Assembly: GCA_914767715.1 (NCBI GenBank)
Contig: OU612067.1
Coordinates: 5,206,001 to 5,270,000, forward strand
DNA from: Membranipora membranacea
Taxonomy: Eukaryota > Bryozoa > Gymnolaemata > Cheilostomatida > Membraniporidae
Reading direction: 5' to 3'
Length of the DNA stretch: 64,000 bases
The notes under the pieces were generated by a model that was not told the origin of the DNA, did no database searches, and saw only the letters and a list, made by a program, of their open reading frames with translations. How positions within the stretch are numbered: position 1 is the first letter of the stretch; every line of letters begins with the position of its first letter. Both the position numbers and the translations under genes were made by a program. This document shows, one piece after another, positions 1 to 12,200 of this stretch.

Positions 1-2312
1 TGTTAGTAAGTTAGATTCGCTCTCAATGTCGCACCTGTTAAGTTAGTTTAGGCTAAAAAAAATAAGCACAACGCAACAAATATAGGAAAGGAAGTGGATA
101 GGAAAATAATCTTATCAAAACATTATACCATTACCTCCCTAGTTTGATCTTATCTACACCATGGATCATACCATTATAAACAAATTGGTTTGAGGCAAAC
201 CAGCTGGACGAGTTAGATGGAATTGGGATTCCTTTTAATCATGAATCAAACCTATTCTATATGCAAAGTAGCTGGAAATTGAACATTACACTGGATTAGG
301 GAATTCTTTCCATCAAATTTTCTAGCACATGATAAAAGTTCAATGATAACGATCTGCTGAAAACACCAAGTAGCAAAAAATATAAGCTACTGTTTTGAAA
401 TTCATAAAGAGTTGACAGATAGCTAAGGACAGTGGTACAAATTAATATTGGTTTCCAAATAATTTCGATTCCGACATGCTCATCAAACAACGTGTCAAAA
501 GAGGTGTCTTCAAAACAAACAATCTATTTGGAAGGTGAAATGATTGGGCCAATTACATAATAGAGACAATGAAAGTCTTTGTACCGCTGCCTGCCTGTCA
601 AAGTTGTGTCACTGTGCAAGCATCTGCCTTTCTCCTGCCATAAGGATACATCCCTACATGTAGCATTTATACATAATGCAGTCAAGTATTTAATTATTGA
701 AATTCTAGAATTTAATGCAATGTCAATATGTAGAGAACTGACTTTTAGAAAGTTACGTATACTTTAGTGGATAATTGAGTATTAAAGCATCCTTTTGTTG
801 TCTTACGCTCTTTTCAACAGAGGCTTAGCATTCCTAAGCTATTCTTTAAACTAAAGCCAGTTCACAAACTGCACATAGCATCGGGGATTTGGTCATCTTA
901 TGGCATGTACGTTGCCTTAAGGTTTAGCTGGCATATTTGATTCAAAGCACTGACAATATTTACACATATAAGGCACAGTGTTTGCCAGTGTTTGCAGTTT
1001 GTCGACAGTTTGGTTGTTGGGCTATGTTTACTAGTGCTTATATAGCATTTACATTCCTTAGTTGGAGAGGTGATACAGCCTTTCTTGGCGTTTAATATTT
1101 GTGAACCGTCATTGGGTGAATCAAGGAGGCTGACTCTACACTAGCATCAACACTCTACACTCCGCAACATGAACAACAAGCAAGCGTACGGATCTAATCT
1201 TGAACACATTTATTTTAAATGTCTCTGAGATAAAAAAACCTTGTGAAGGAATTGTGGCGCTCTTTACAATTCATTGAATGCTGATCGAGATCGTGATATC
1301 ATTTACAATAAGAGTAAAAAATTGTTGACAATTGATTCATCGTGGCTTTAATAGGCTCATCCGAGAAAAAGGATTCTTCTACCTCAAGGCTATTTAAGAT
1401 GCTCGTCATTTTTTAAAGATCATATCAATTTTGAACAACATTAAGCCTAAAAGACTAATCCGAAACCAGCCTAATTTCATTTCTCAGCGAGTGAACACTT
1501 TAAATCCAACACGGCTGCTTCTTATGCTGATTCTCCTGACTGACTTGTTATTCTGACTTCGTGGAGGCACTGAGGAATTTTCCTGCAACAATCCCTCTTC
1601 AGAAGCATAGCGGTGAATAACAGCGCTGGTAATTAATAAGGATTTACCAATTACTGCCTTCAAACCAACTCAAAAGAATTACTTGTCAGATCAGGGCTGG
1701 CTAAAGAGGGTTTAACATAGGAATTAAGCAGCACCATTTCTATAATAAACACTACAGATTAACAAGTAATTTATGTGATATTTGGACTGCATCGACTGTT
1801 GCGGCGAGTACTACAGAGTTCAGTGAGGATTGCCAGATTGGATGATTAATTACCCTTGTAGTCATTGGCTCACAGAGGCCTTGGTGTAATTGAGCATAGA
1901 TTGCTGTGGCGAAGAAACATTGGTACAGTCTAGCTCAATCAAGCAGGCTTATGCCATCAGAACTACTGGTGATTTTGACTAACGATACCCTGCACAGATT
2001 CTACGGAGTAATTGGTTAAGAAAGGACGTCTCTCTGAACAGTCACCTGCTGAACAGTCACCTGCTGAACTTAAAACTAGTTGAGTAGAGTGCTCCTTTCG
2101 TCACCTACTATTGATATTGACACCTCTCCAGATTTACGTCGCATATGCTGTCAGTCCAGTGAAGGTCAGCGGCTCACCATCCCTCGACAAATCAGCAGTA
2201 ACAACTGTCAGCAATGGTTATCGAACATTTGAGGCAAAAGTTTAGCTCCGATCCTTTGTGATATCATACTTATTTATTAAATCGGTGGTGGAGTTGACAG
2301 CGGGACAGCGGT
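1..2312. other. Left flank without recognisable gene
   Basis: No long reading frame with splice support was found on either strand. The stretch just before 2313 may hold 5' UTR of the candidate alternative EGFR transcript. The only structure seen is the 15-bp direct duplication at 2036-2065. Confidence 0.4.
2036..2065. repeat. 15-bp tandem duplication
   Basis: The unit gaacagtcacctgct occurs twice head to tail with no mismatches, followed by the first bases of a third copy. Confidence 0.9.
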
Positions 2313-2379
2313 ATGGATATATTTACCGTCTACTCGATCATCATCTCAGGGATTATTTATTATTCACATGGCTTTAGGG
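2313..2379 (+). CDS. Candidate alternative first coding exon of EGFR (signal peptide)
   Basis: The ATG at 2313 has an in-frame TGA upstream at 2295. It opens a 22-codon reading frame, MDIFTVYSIIISGIIYYSHG..., with a hydrophobic core typical of a signal peptide. The frame runs into a strong donor (G|GTAAGT, exon end 2379) in phase 1. EGFR exon 2 (10642) needs a phase-1 donor, so joining the two gives ...GFR-V-MDTCQG. This replaces the 88-residue N-terminal extension with a short leader directly before L1. I infer the EGFR connection from phase and position only. The exon could instead belong to an unseen gene. Drosophila Egfr is known to use two alternative first exons, which makes this arrangement credible. 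Confidence 0.45.
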
Positions 2380-5300
2380 GTAAGTAAACACCGAGATGAT
2401 TCCATCCTTTTTTCCCACTCGTCTCAGCTGTCCGTGAGCCTGAATCGGGATCGTCAGACCCCTGGAGCGGTTCCCGGTCACATGAATCATGACATCATAG
2501 TTATACTCTTACCCTACTCGATACATTCACCTTAAGTTGCCTATGTTGTACCTACGTGTGTACTTTAACTTGCTTGATTGCAACCACATCTTCTGGTCTT
2601 AGCTGCTTTTGGCGTGAAGTATGGCAGCCCTACCATATTAGGTTTTTGCCTGGCTTCATGTGAATCAGTAGCTCGATAGGCTACATTCCCAGCTGGATAT
2701 TTGGGATCGCAGCAGATTTGGGAGCTTTTTCCTCTGACGGGTAGGAGAGAGACAGAGAGTGATTATTCTGTGCTATGTTGTAGAAGTATGAAGTACAGGC
2801 GGGATGATCAGTGATAGGGAGGGTGTAACGCTCATTGTGTTAGCTTATTAATCCAGGCAGGGATATTTAAACCCTGTCTATGTTGGATGGTTCATTCCTA
2901 ATTGATTAGCAGTGAGTTCTGTTTCTCTGTCTCAGACTTCTTGTCTCTCCATATCTGGTCTTTGTTCAACCCTAGATTGTTTGTCTGAAAATCATGTGAA
3001 AGGGTGTTAGGTACCCTGGCACTTGGGAAAATCCAATAATGCTGGACAGTTAAACATGTAACAGTAACAATGTGAGAATTGTCTCTAAAGCCATCATTGT
3101 GTCAACTCGAAAGAGTTGATGCTTTTAAATTCCAATTAATCATCATCTAGTATGACAGAAACACGGGAGAATTAGCACAACAATTACTACTAAATGGTGT
3201 AAAACTATTGTTATGACTGGATATTGGAAATGTTTCATAACTTTACTGGCAGTCCCCTCTCATTATGTTTCTTGGATGCCCTGAGCCAACCGATACTAAA
3301 CAGCAAGTTGAGAAAATGGCCTGGCCTTCACCAATTACTCTTTAGTCAAACCAATAAACCACAGGTATGTCAGCCAGGCTCATTTATGTAACAATCGTTC
3401 CTCACCAGAGAAGGTGAGCTAGGCCTGTGTGAAGTATGTTGTCGGTGGAGATAATATGATAAATCGTATGGCTGATACCCTGGAGTTTTTAATTGAAAAT
3501 ATGGCCTAATTTATTGCTTTTCCCTTTTCTACTGCGGAGGATGGATGATTTCTCAAATCGCCTATTTGCCAGTAAACATAGTGATGGCGAACACCAGAGG
3601 CTGTGATAAATTTTCCATTATTGAGAAGTTTTCCCGTTTTTCTGTTGATGTATTATTCCCTGAAAAGCAACATAAATCAGCAAGTTATATAAAAAGAGTT
3701 TGCGGTGAACCATTTTGAATCAAACGGGCTCAATCAATGTGATATTGAATGATAACATGTATCATTAAGAAATCCAGGTTTACCTTTTGGTGAGCGTTTT
3801 TTGCTCACATGGATATATTTTAGGTACTTTTTCTGCGATGCGCCAATTTATGAAAGAGAAGTGATTGTCTCATGTTTTCAAAGATGCCATTACAGGGTGA
3901 TTAAAATATGGAGAGGGGATGAGATCGGACGCAGAGCTAAGCCTGTTGAAATACCATCTAACCATAATGTTTATCAGATTCGAGCCATTAGGTTTGACAT
4001 GATAGGCATTCGGCGTTCCTTTCATGGCGCCTCCGCAGTTTGACTGAAGTCTCTATGAAGCCTTTTAGCAGGTCCAGGGTATGCTGGTCACCTCTTTTGA
4101 TAATCTCCCAAATTTGAGCGAGGAAGAGGGATGTACCTTAGTTCGATGTGTTGTAAGTGAATGCAGCACTTGTCCGCTTGACCTGCTCTGCTTTTCTCAT
4201 AAAACATCTTGAGTGCTGACAAACAATAGCTTCAGTGGGTGTTTACTCCCAGGGCTACCTGCCCAACCCCCTTCAAAATGGTCAATGAAAGGTTAACAAG
4301 ATAGCTTTCTGTGCACTGGGTGACCTCTGTTTGAGGGGCTGTGGGAACCAGCGATGCTTTCAGTATGCAGGGATGATACATTACATAGCTTGTTATCTCA
4401 TGTGTGGGAGAGATGATTGTCCCCTTTGAGGAGTTATTATAAGCTAGAGGTTAGTTTCGCTAGTTTGGAGGAGAGTTAATGTTAGCTAGCACATATCTTA
4501 GCTAGTGGAGTGGAACTTAATCTACAGTAATGGGATCAAGTGAATGTTAGCTAGCCATAAATTTCACGATTTCAAGCCTGTACAAAATGACAAACTTCCC
4601 ATCCCGTGAATACTTAACTCCTCAGTGGAATTCCAGAAAGTTAAAGAAACTGTTGCTCTACAAGAAAATCTCGGCAAATAAGGCCATGATCCAATAACAC
4701 ATGGGGATTTCCTTGTTTTTTTCTCGTATGCACTCAGTAGGGCCCTCATGTTCCTTGTAAGTTGGAGGAAAAGAAATTCATACCAAAGGATCTGCTAAAA
4801 GTGCAGCCTGTTTGTTGGCCTCACACTAGTCAGCTTGTATAAAGGATGACTGTTGAGTAGTTGATTTGGCTGGGTTAGCAGCGCTATGACTATGAGAGAA
4901 TAATAAGATCAAGTGGTGTTTGCCTCTTGAGCTGTATCAATATTAGCCTACCTGGCAGGGGCTGTTGATTCACAATTTGACTTTAGCTTTATGGTTTCAG
5001 TTTTACAAACTTTACTTGGCCAAAGCCTCAAATATATCATCAGAAATGTTTGTAAATGTCTCTTATTTATAGCCTAGTTTGCAGATGGTAGTTTTAGTAT
5101 GTGGTGTCAGAATCACCAATATTTCTCTTCAATATAGGTGTTACAATAAAGGATTAGGGGTGACTAGCCAGATCTTTGGTTAGATTGAGGCTTGTCATGT
5201 TTGTTTGCTTGTGTTTGTCAGCTTGAAGGAGTGTGTGCCAGCTATTCTCTTAGCCAGGCTGTCAAGTCTATATCGCTATCATCATCTCACAATGTTTTTG

Positions 5301-5703
5301 AAAGCATTAAGATGATATCCAATGTTGATTTGTAGTGAGGTCAACTCTTTATTCAAGTTGTCACCCAGTAATTCAACCCCATCTTAACAAATTTAAACAT
5401 TAAACATATCGCTAATAAAGTGAAATAAAATAAAATTAACCTCACCCCAACAACAGAATAGACATGGCTGATGCCTGACTGATTGTATTATTAGATAGTA
5501 TGAAGCTGGGTGAAATAGTGCTTGGGCATCTTGGGGGTCAGAGCGTAATTTGTAAAGAAATTATGATAATTATCTCCATTGATCAGAGAGCTAAGATTAT
5601 TATGTGCTGAGTGATTTTGCAAACTTTTTTATCTCACTTATTACGGCTTTGACTGGCATTTATAGCAACTAAACAAAATTGAAATCACGCTCATCTAGCT
5701 TTT

Positions 5704-5748
5704 AAATTTATTCAAAACATTTTATCAAATTTATTCAAAACCATTATC
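5704..5748. repeat. 22/23-bp tandem duplication
   Basis: Two adjacent near-identical copies of aaatttattcaaaacattt-atc. The second copy differs by a single-base change and a length change near its end. Confidence 0.8.
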
Positions 5749-8394
5749 AGTGTTTGATGTAACTAATGTAAAATTAGTTGAGTAATTTTGTACTCAGTTG
5801 CTACCGCAATCATTTATTAGTAGACCAAACAAATATCCTCCTCCACCAAGTTTGGCTGTGTAACCTGCCGAGAATGTGTAATGAAAATAAGACACCTGAG
5901 ATAGAGTTGAAGCGACTGTTTCCTCATAAGGGGCCAGTTTAAACACACATAGCGTTCTGGTTCGACCGTGCCGGCAAAACCCTAGGGTCTACTTTAGATC
6001 TTGAGCAACATAACACTTAAAATTGGCACATAATTCTCCCCATATCTTGTATTAATGGTGTAAAATAATACTAATTAAATTTTTTTAAATTATTGCTCAT
6101 TTGCTAAAAATATGTGAAATATGTTTCTTTGAGTCTTTATAATCACACTAGAATGATGGAGAGCTGAGAAACTGAAAGCTCTTCCAGACATCTGAGAGAT
6201 AAGATCAAACGTATAAATCAACCTGCCTACGCACAATATCTCCATGATTACACTGAACACCACTCACTTCTGCTCACCTATTATTAATAGAGTTAAATAT
6301 AATTAACACTTCGTCTGTGGGGTAAGCCATGGTCCACACAACCGACCAGCCATGTCCATTTCACCAGGAGAGCCATTAGACATGACACCGTAGGTCACAG
6401 GTTCCTAGCCTAGCCTTTGAGTTATATACTCAGGTTTAGTCATCGTTCTAGAAAATCATAAGGCAGCCCTCAGGTATTATTAAAGGCTGATTCATAGTAA
6501 GCATCATTCAACTCTGTGACAAAGCGTTTGTTTGGCTGACCGCTCTCAATCAGAAATTACCATCCATCATTACAAAACAGAACACTGGCCCAGATTAACA
6601 CAATGCAGCGCTTGCCTGTAAGATAGAATCACAAATCAAATATTTACGTCAACATCTCAAAGTATTGAAATGTCGTATCATCCTGTAACGTGACGCTGTT
6701 ACGAAATTAAACCCGACCGCTGCTGTGTCTTTGAACTGCCATCGGAGTCGTCATCACTAGATTACTGATAATAATTATTCCCTCTATAACTGCTCATTTT
6801 GTTGATCAGATTATTTGGCTATCGATATCAACTTGTATCTATTTAGCGATGATACCCCCTCATTATCGTGATATGAGTGGATCATTTCTTCATTGTCACT
6901 GATAAACTACGGCTTGAAATTACAGGGTGAAATATGGTCGTATTGTTAAAGCATTGCCAGCTAGGTACTCAATATTACAATTAAACTTTATTAGCCTAAT
7001 ATTAACTTTCAGCATATAACTGAAATCGAGCATGCAAATCTCCCACATGATGTATAATCATAGATTATAAGCGTGGCGTACAGTTTCAATTTCAAATCTT
7101 TGATCAGGTTCCACCTGCAAAGCACCGCAGCAATTAGTCTGTGCTCATAATTATATAGCCTGTCTCCAATAATCAGCCAATCAGGTTATTAAAAACTGAA
7201 GTACCAGTACCTCCCTATAGTGCATAGGCAGTCAGCCAACTATTCTGTGGTCCTCCTGAGTGTCCGTGTTGGTAGAAATCAGTATTGTTTTTCCCAATGA
7301 CGGAGCTCATTGTTCTGCCTGACTCTGCTGGAAAAGAGCCCAGTATATCCATCAAGTATTAATGAGCAGGTATTCAAATTAAGGCCTCACACACCTACAA
7401 ATGTTCGATAGGAAATCAGCGAAGGTTCTTTGCCTGGGAGAGAAAGGTGACAAAGTTTGAATATTCATCCATGTTACTGATGTTCTTTTTAATTGAGCCA
7501 TCAAAATTGACATGGCTTTTGGCAATCAACCAAAATGTTTGTGCAAACAGTGATGTTTTATGGTACAGAGCTGATAGCTTGTAGGTTTATCCCGACTAAT
7601 GCTACTTTTATTGCTAAAAATAATTTTCTTCTCATGAAGCCAAGTCTGGAAAAACAACATTTATTAATGATTGATGATATGTAATCACAAAAAAACCTGC
7701 AGAGGCCAGGGGATATACTTGAGTGTTCTTTCGGTTCTGTTGGGAAAACAAAAGGTAATATACCTACCAGGCCCTGTTTATGACAAAACAGAGGGTGGGC
7801 TGCCCTTAAAGAGGGACGCATGTTGCCCGGAGTCCTCGTACTGAGAGTGTGATACATCCTAGTAAACTAGAATGCATCCTAGAGGTGAGGCCATGGTGGA
7901 CCTCCTAATCATGAGTGTGCAGCAAGCTGCCAGGAACTGAAACAGGCACTAATCAGCCATTGGCCATGACACTTTGATCTTAGCCAATAGGCCTACATCC
8001 TGCCTACCTGCGCCTCGATTACCAGACTATTTTGAGAATAATATGATAATATTGATGTAGCTACTACTATGGTGTTTGACTCTCCTGTGTGATTACCTCT
8101 CATCAATATCATCACAAGACCTCATGTATTAACCTCCTTGGGTCAATCACACAACGCAGCAATTCATACAACAGTAAGGAAAAAAGAAGACAACCCATTT
8201 AACTTGAAAAGCTTACTAACAGAGGAAGGCAACTTCTACTCAAAATAATATGCAAAAAGGATAAAAAACAAAATTGATGAGCTAAAAGCTTATTTGTTTG
8301 GTGAGGCAGAAGTTACTTATGCAAGTTACGAAGTGTCCAATTTATATTTCGTGATATGAATATCTCAAAATTATACGGTAAAATCTGAATATGG

Positions 8395-8401
8395 TATAAA
8401 A
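8395..8401 (+). promoter_or_regulatory. TATA-box-like sequence upstream of EGFR exon 1
   Basis: A perfect TATAAAA followed by GGACC lies about 850 bp upstream of the ATG at 9248. It is a plausible core promoter for the 9248 transcript. It would leave an unspliced leader of about 820 nt containing upstream ATGs (for example the one in gccatggacaaac near 8439), which weakens the case. Confidence 0.2.
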
Positions 8402-9247
8402 GGACCGCAAAACTAGCCTTCTCCCTGGAAAGACAGCCATGGACAAACCTTCCGCCTTAAATTCTGCTACACCAAGAAAAAGAGACGGGCGCAAATTACA
8501 ATTGAACTTACATTACTTGCTTGTGATCATTGCAGATCATTGGCAGTATGACATTTGACACTGAGAGTTTGAAACTTTTAAGAGGTGGCGGAAATCAATA
8601 AACGACCGATAGATATTATATAAAAACCTTGGCAACTTCAGCCTTTGGACTCTGCAAGAATGCAATAATAGTTCCCATAAGATGAAATTAAAGTCATCAA
8701 TTAATAACCACCTGTATGATGTGTCTTAGAACCTACACGACATACTGTAGTATTAAATCTCCATAAATTTCACCAATTCTTTGAATTTGGCAACTCGTGT
8801 CCTGGTTCCGGAGCGTGACATATAATAGGCTAGAAATTCTACAGATCTTCGCAGAGTTTTCAATTATTGTGATGAGTGCGGTTAGCTAGCCCTTATCCTA
8901 ATTGATATTAGGTCAGGAATTGAAAATCACAGTCTACCATTTCAACGCAATCAATCACTTTCTCTGTCTTTAGCCATTGACGGGTGGCAAGCAACCATCC
9001 TGATCTATACAGATTGCAGGCAGAGCAATGGCATTTTTTCGTTAACAATCCTCGTTTCTATGGTATTCTATGGTTGCATCTGTTTGTAAAATTATAATTA
9101 TATTTAAATATCCAGTTTTCATTCAAGACACAATCATACCACCAACAGGACGGACAGGGTGCTTATTACAGATTTAGCTATCGGCATCTCTTTCAAACTT
9201 AGTGGATTTTTCGATCGATCATGCTGTAAAAACCCAAAAACATCACC

Positions 9248-12200
9248 ATGCTTGTCAACACAACGAGATATCCAATGGCAGCTATCTTAGGATTAATACT
9301 TTTAACTATTAGCCGAGAAGCCGTCGGGAAACCTAAAGCTCTAAGGCGTGCTGTATATGAGGATTACATGCCTACCAGAGGAGATCTACCAGACCTTTCT
9401 GGTCATGAAACTCAGTTTCTGGAACCAGAATGGACACCAGCAGAAGTGGAGCTTACACCGGAGATCATAGAACAAGAGTTCATCACGACATATTATGCCC
9501 TGGATCGTTGTAAGATTGACATCATGATAATCCTGTGTATTTAGTCTTAATCTGTTACAAGCCAGAATATTTAGCTAAGGATTGGCTGGGATTTAATGTC
9601 ATCTTTGATCAATTAGGTTGGGTTAATAACAACCTGCCTTGTGGTGATGTTACCAATATGAGGATTATGAACCTGACAGGGTCTTGTGACATCATTCAGG
9701 ACCTGGGCCCTGTCTCCAAAGTGTCATCAATATTTGAATGAAAAGTGCCAGAGATTTTATAATAGGAGATAATTGAAGCACTGTTCTAATGTTTGCTCGT
9801 GTTTTTGTGTTATTTCGGTGGTGTCTCAGTATTTCATAGCCTAATGTCATAAAACCTGCCGATGCTTTTGTGATTGTCACTCAAACCTAAGGCCGAGTTC
9901 ACATTTCAGACTTTCAGTCTTTTGTAGAGGTTATGAAAGTTGAGTCAGATGTCTTTGTGGGCTAGAGTTGTTAGATTTTATTTCGTACTCTTCTTTGTTG
10001 ATAATTGGAGGTTGTTTTTATCAGCGCTGAGCTATGGATGAGTGTGGTATAAAGTTTTTCAATTTGGATTAGCTTCCATAGATGGAGGCATGCTGTTCTA
10101 TGGAATATTCTCCATGACAGCACTACTCTGCATGCTGCTAACTTTCATCATCCAATCGGCAGCTTTTATCAAACCTGTTCCACCAGTCAGAGAGAGGATG
10201 CTGGAGAATGGCAGAGGTTTGTTGTGTCGTTGTGTCATAGCAAGGAGTAGCAGCCCTGTTACTCCTTGGTCATAGTATTTTCTCACACCTACAGTTTATT
10301 TAACCAAGGATGTTACTCCTTGATTTATCTGTGTGACTAAGGTTGTTGATTTGTCAAATTTTTCCCAGGATGGTTAAGAGTAAAGTAATAATACCTCTTG
10401 AACCTAATTTTGGAGATAATAGGGTGGAAACGTCTAGTTTTTCAAGGTTTCCAGCCTTAAAATTGTTTACAGTTTATCATCATTCATGTGGTAATGTTAT
10501 CAAACACATTATTTAGCTCTCCACATTTATTCCAAATTAACTGTTCTGTTCATTTCATATCGGTTCTCAAGAATCAGTCGCAAAACCACTACACTTATGT
10601 CCTCTTCCTCCACTAACCCATTCTCTTTTCTATGATTACAGTGATGGATACATGTCAGGGAACTAATGCTGGCATGTCACGAAGTAACGACGACTCAGAA
10701 AACAAACTTAGATTTCTCCAGAACCGATACGGTGGCTGTCAGTACGTCGATGGTAACCTTGAGATCGTCGGACTGGACAGCGAAGCCTTCTATAACGCAG
10801 ACCTCTCCTTCCTTAACTCGATACGAGAGGTCACAGGCTATGTGCTTATCGCTAATGTCTATGTGCAGAATCTAACATTGGAGAATCTAACGATTATTAG
10901 AGGGGATAAGCTGTTCAGACCTCCCTCTAATGGAGCTGTTGTACCAGCAGACCAAGGAAGCCAGGAATCTCAGAGGAAGGAGCAAGGATACGCTCTCTTT
11001 GTCTCACTTAATTATAAGAAATCCAGTGACAGTATCGGAATGAGATTACTGGGGCTTCGTAGTCTGACAGGTGAGTAAAGTGGCTCTTGTAATTAGGTAT
11101 TTTCCATAATTTGGCATCATGAAGTAGTTACTCATTGTTTTACCTGTTTCACAGAAGCAGGTATGGTGGAATACGCTTCCACATTGAGTACTGACTTCCA
11201 GGCCTGCATCAATTAGGAAGATTTTATTGACAACTCAGGCTATATGGTGCCTGCCCATATTCTCCGATTAATAAAGTTGTGATGCAAGATTTTCCCACAA
11301 GATAGTCTAGTCAGAAGTCATATTCATTCTTGCTAATTTACATGAGCATAATTTATCCATCTTAATCAGCGTTTTGCCTTTGTTATCTTTATAACCTGGC
11401 CTATTAAAAAAGCTTGATTGACTGACATGGTTCAAGTTCAACCATGGCAACAAATCACAGCAGTCCTAGACTACCTGTAAGACACCAGAGTCCATCATTC
11501 AGTATTTCAGTATTCACCAATCAGTTCAGTATCGACCTATCACAGATCAGCATATACCTATCTCTATAACATGTTCGGCTACTAATTTAACATCAAAAAA
11601 TTGCTACCAGCTGTGATGATTGAAAAATTGCAAAATTATTAAAGACCAGCTGCCTTTCAAAAAATTTGAAAATTGCAAAAAAATAATTGTCACATTAGCG
11701 CAGCCTGGGAACAGTAAAATTATAGTTGGTTTGAGCCGCAACATCAAAGAGCGTTGATACCAAATCAAGCTCAGTAATTGAAGCTGATTTCTAAAATGGT
11801 AACATCCTGAATACGGATTATGAGTTATGGAATTCGGATTGATGACAAATTATAACTTCCTGTTGCCAAATGCTTGGTACACAGGCTATATGTATTAGTT
11901 CTACGTACTCTCACTGCATTCACAATCACTCTTATGTCCCTAGCACTATCCCTTGACGATGATCTGAAATTAATTTCTTTTTTCTTATTTTACAGAAATT
12001 TCCAAAGGAGATGTCTTTTTTGAGAACAACAACCTGCTTTGTTATGCCACATCAGATATCTATTGGAGTGACATCTTCACTAATACGTCGATTCAGAAAG
12101 TGTCATTCATTCATGACAGTGTCAGGAACGCCCAGCCATGTAAGTAAACCAGCCCTTCAATCTATGTTGTCCAAATAGTTGAAAATAAAGATTTGGTTTG

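Larger units (their letters stand above)
2380..9247. other. Putative long first intron / 5' region of EGFR
   Basis: This 6.9 kb of AT-rich DNA contains only short, unsupported reading frames. If the exon at 2313 belongs to EGFR, this is intronic for that transcript. It would also carry the promoter and 5' UTR for the transcript starting at 9248. Confidence 0.4.

Noticed and set aside
7558-7857. 99-codon minus-strand frame upstream of EGFR
   Set aside because: No similarity and no splice or promoter context. The length is within chance expectation for this amount of sequence.
8439-8560. Small ATG frame (MDKPSALNSATPRKRDG...) just downstream of the TATA-like box
   Set aside because: 39 codons, no conservation evidence. 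At most an upstream ORF in an EGFR leader.
10042-10275. Hydrophobic open frame in EGFR intron 1 that could be an extra exon
   Set aside because: Exon 1 (9509) and exon 2 (10642) already join in phase directly at the L1 start, and the frame overlaps a palindromic repeat.
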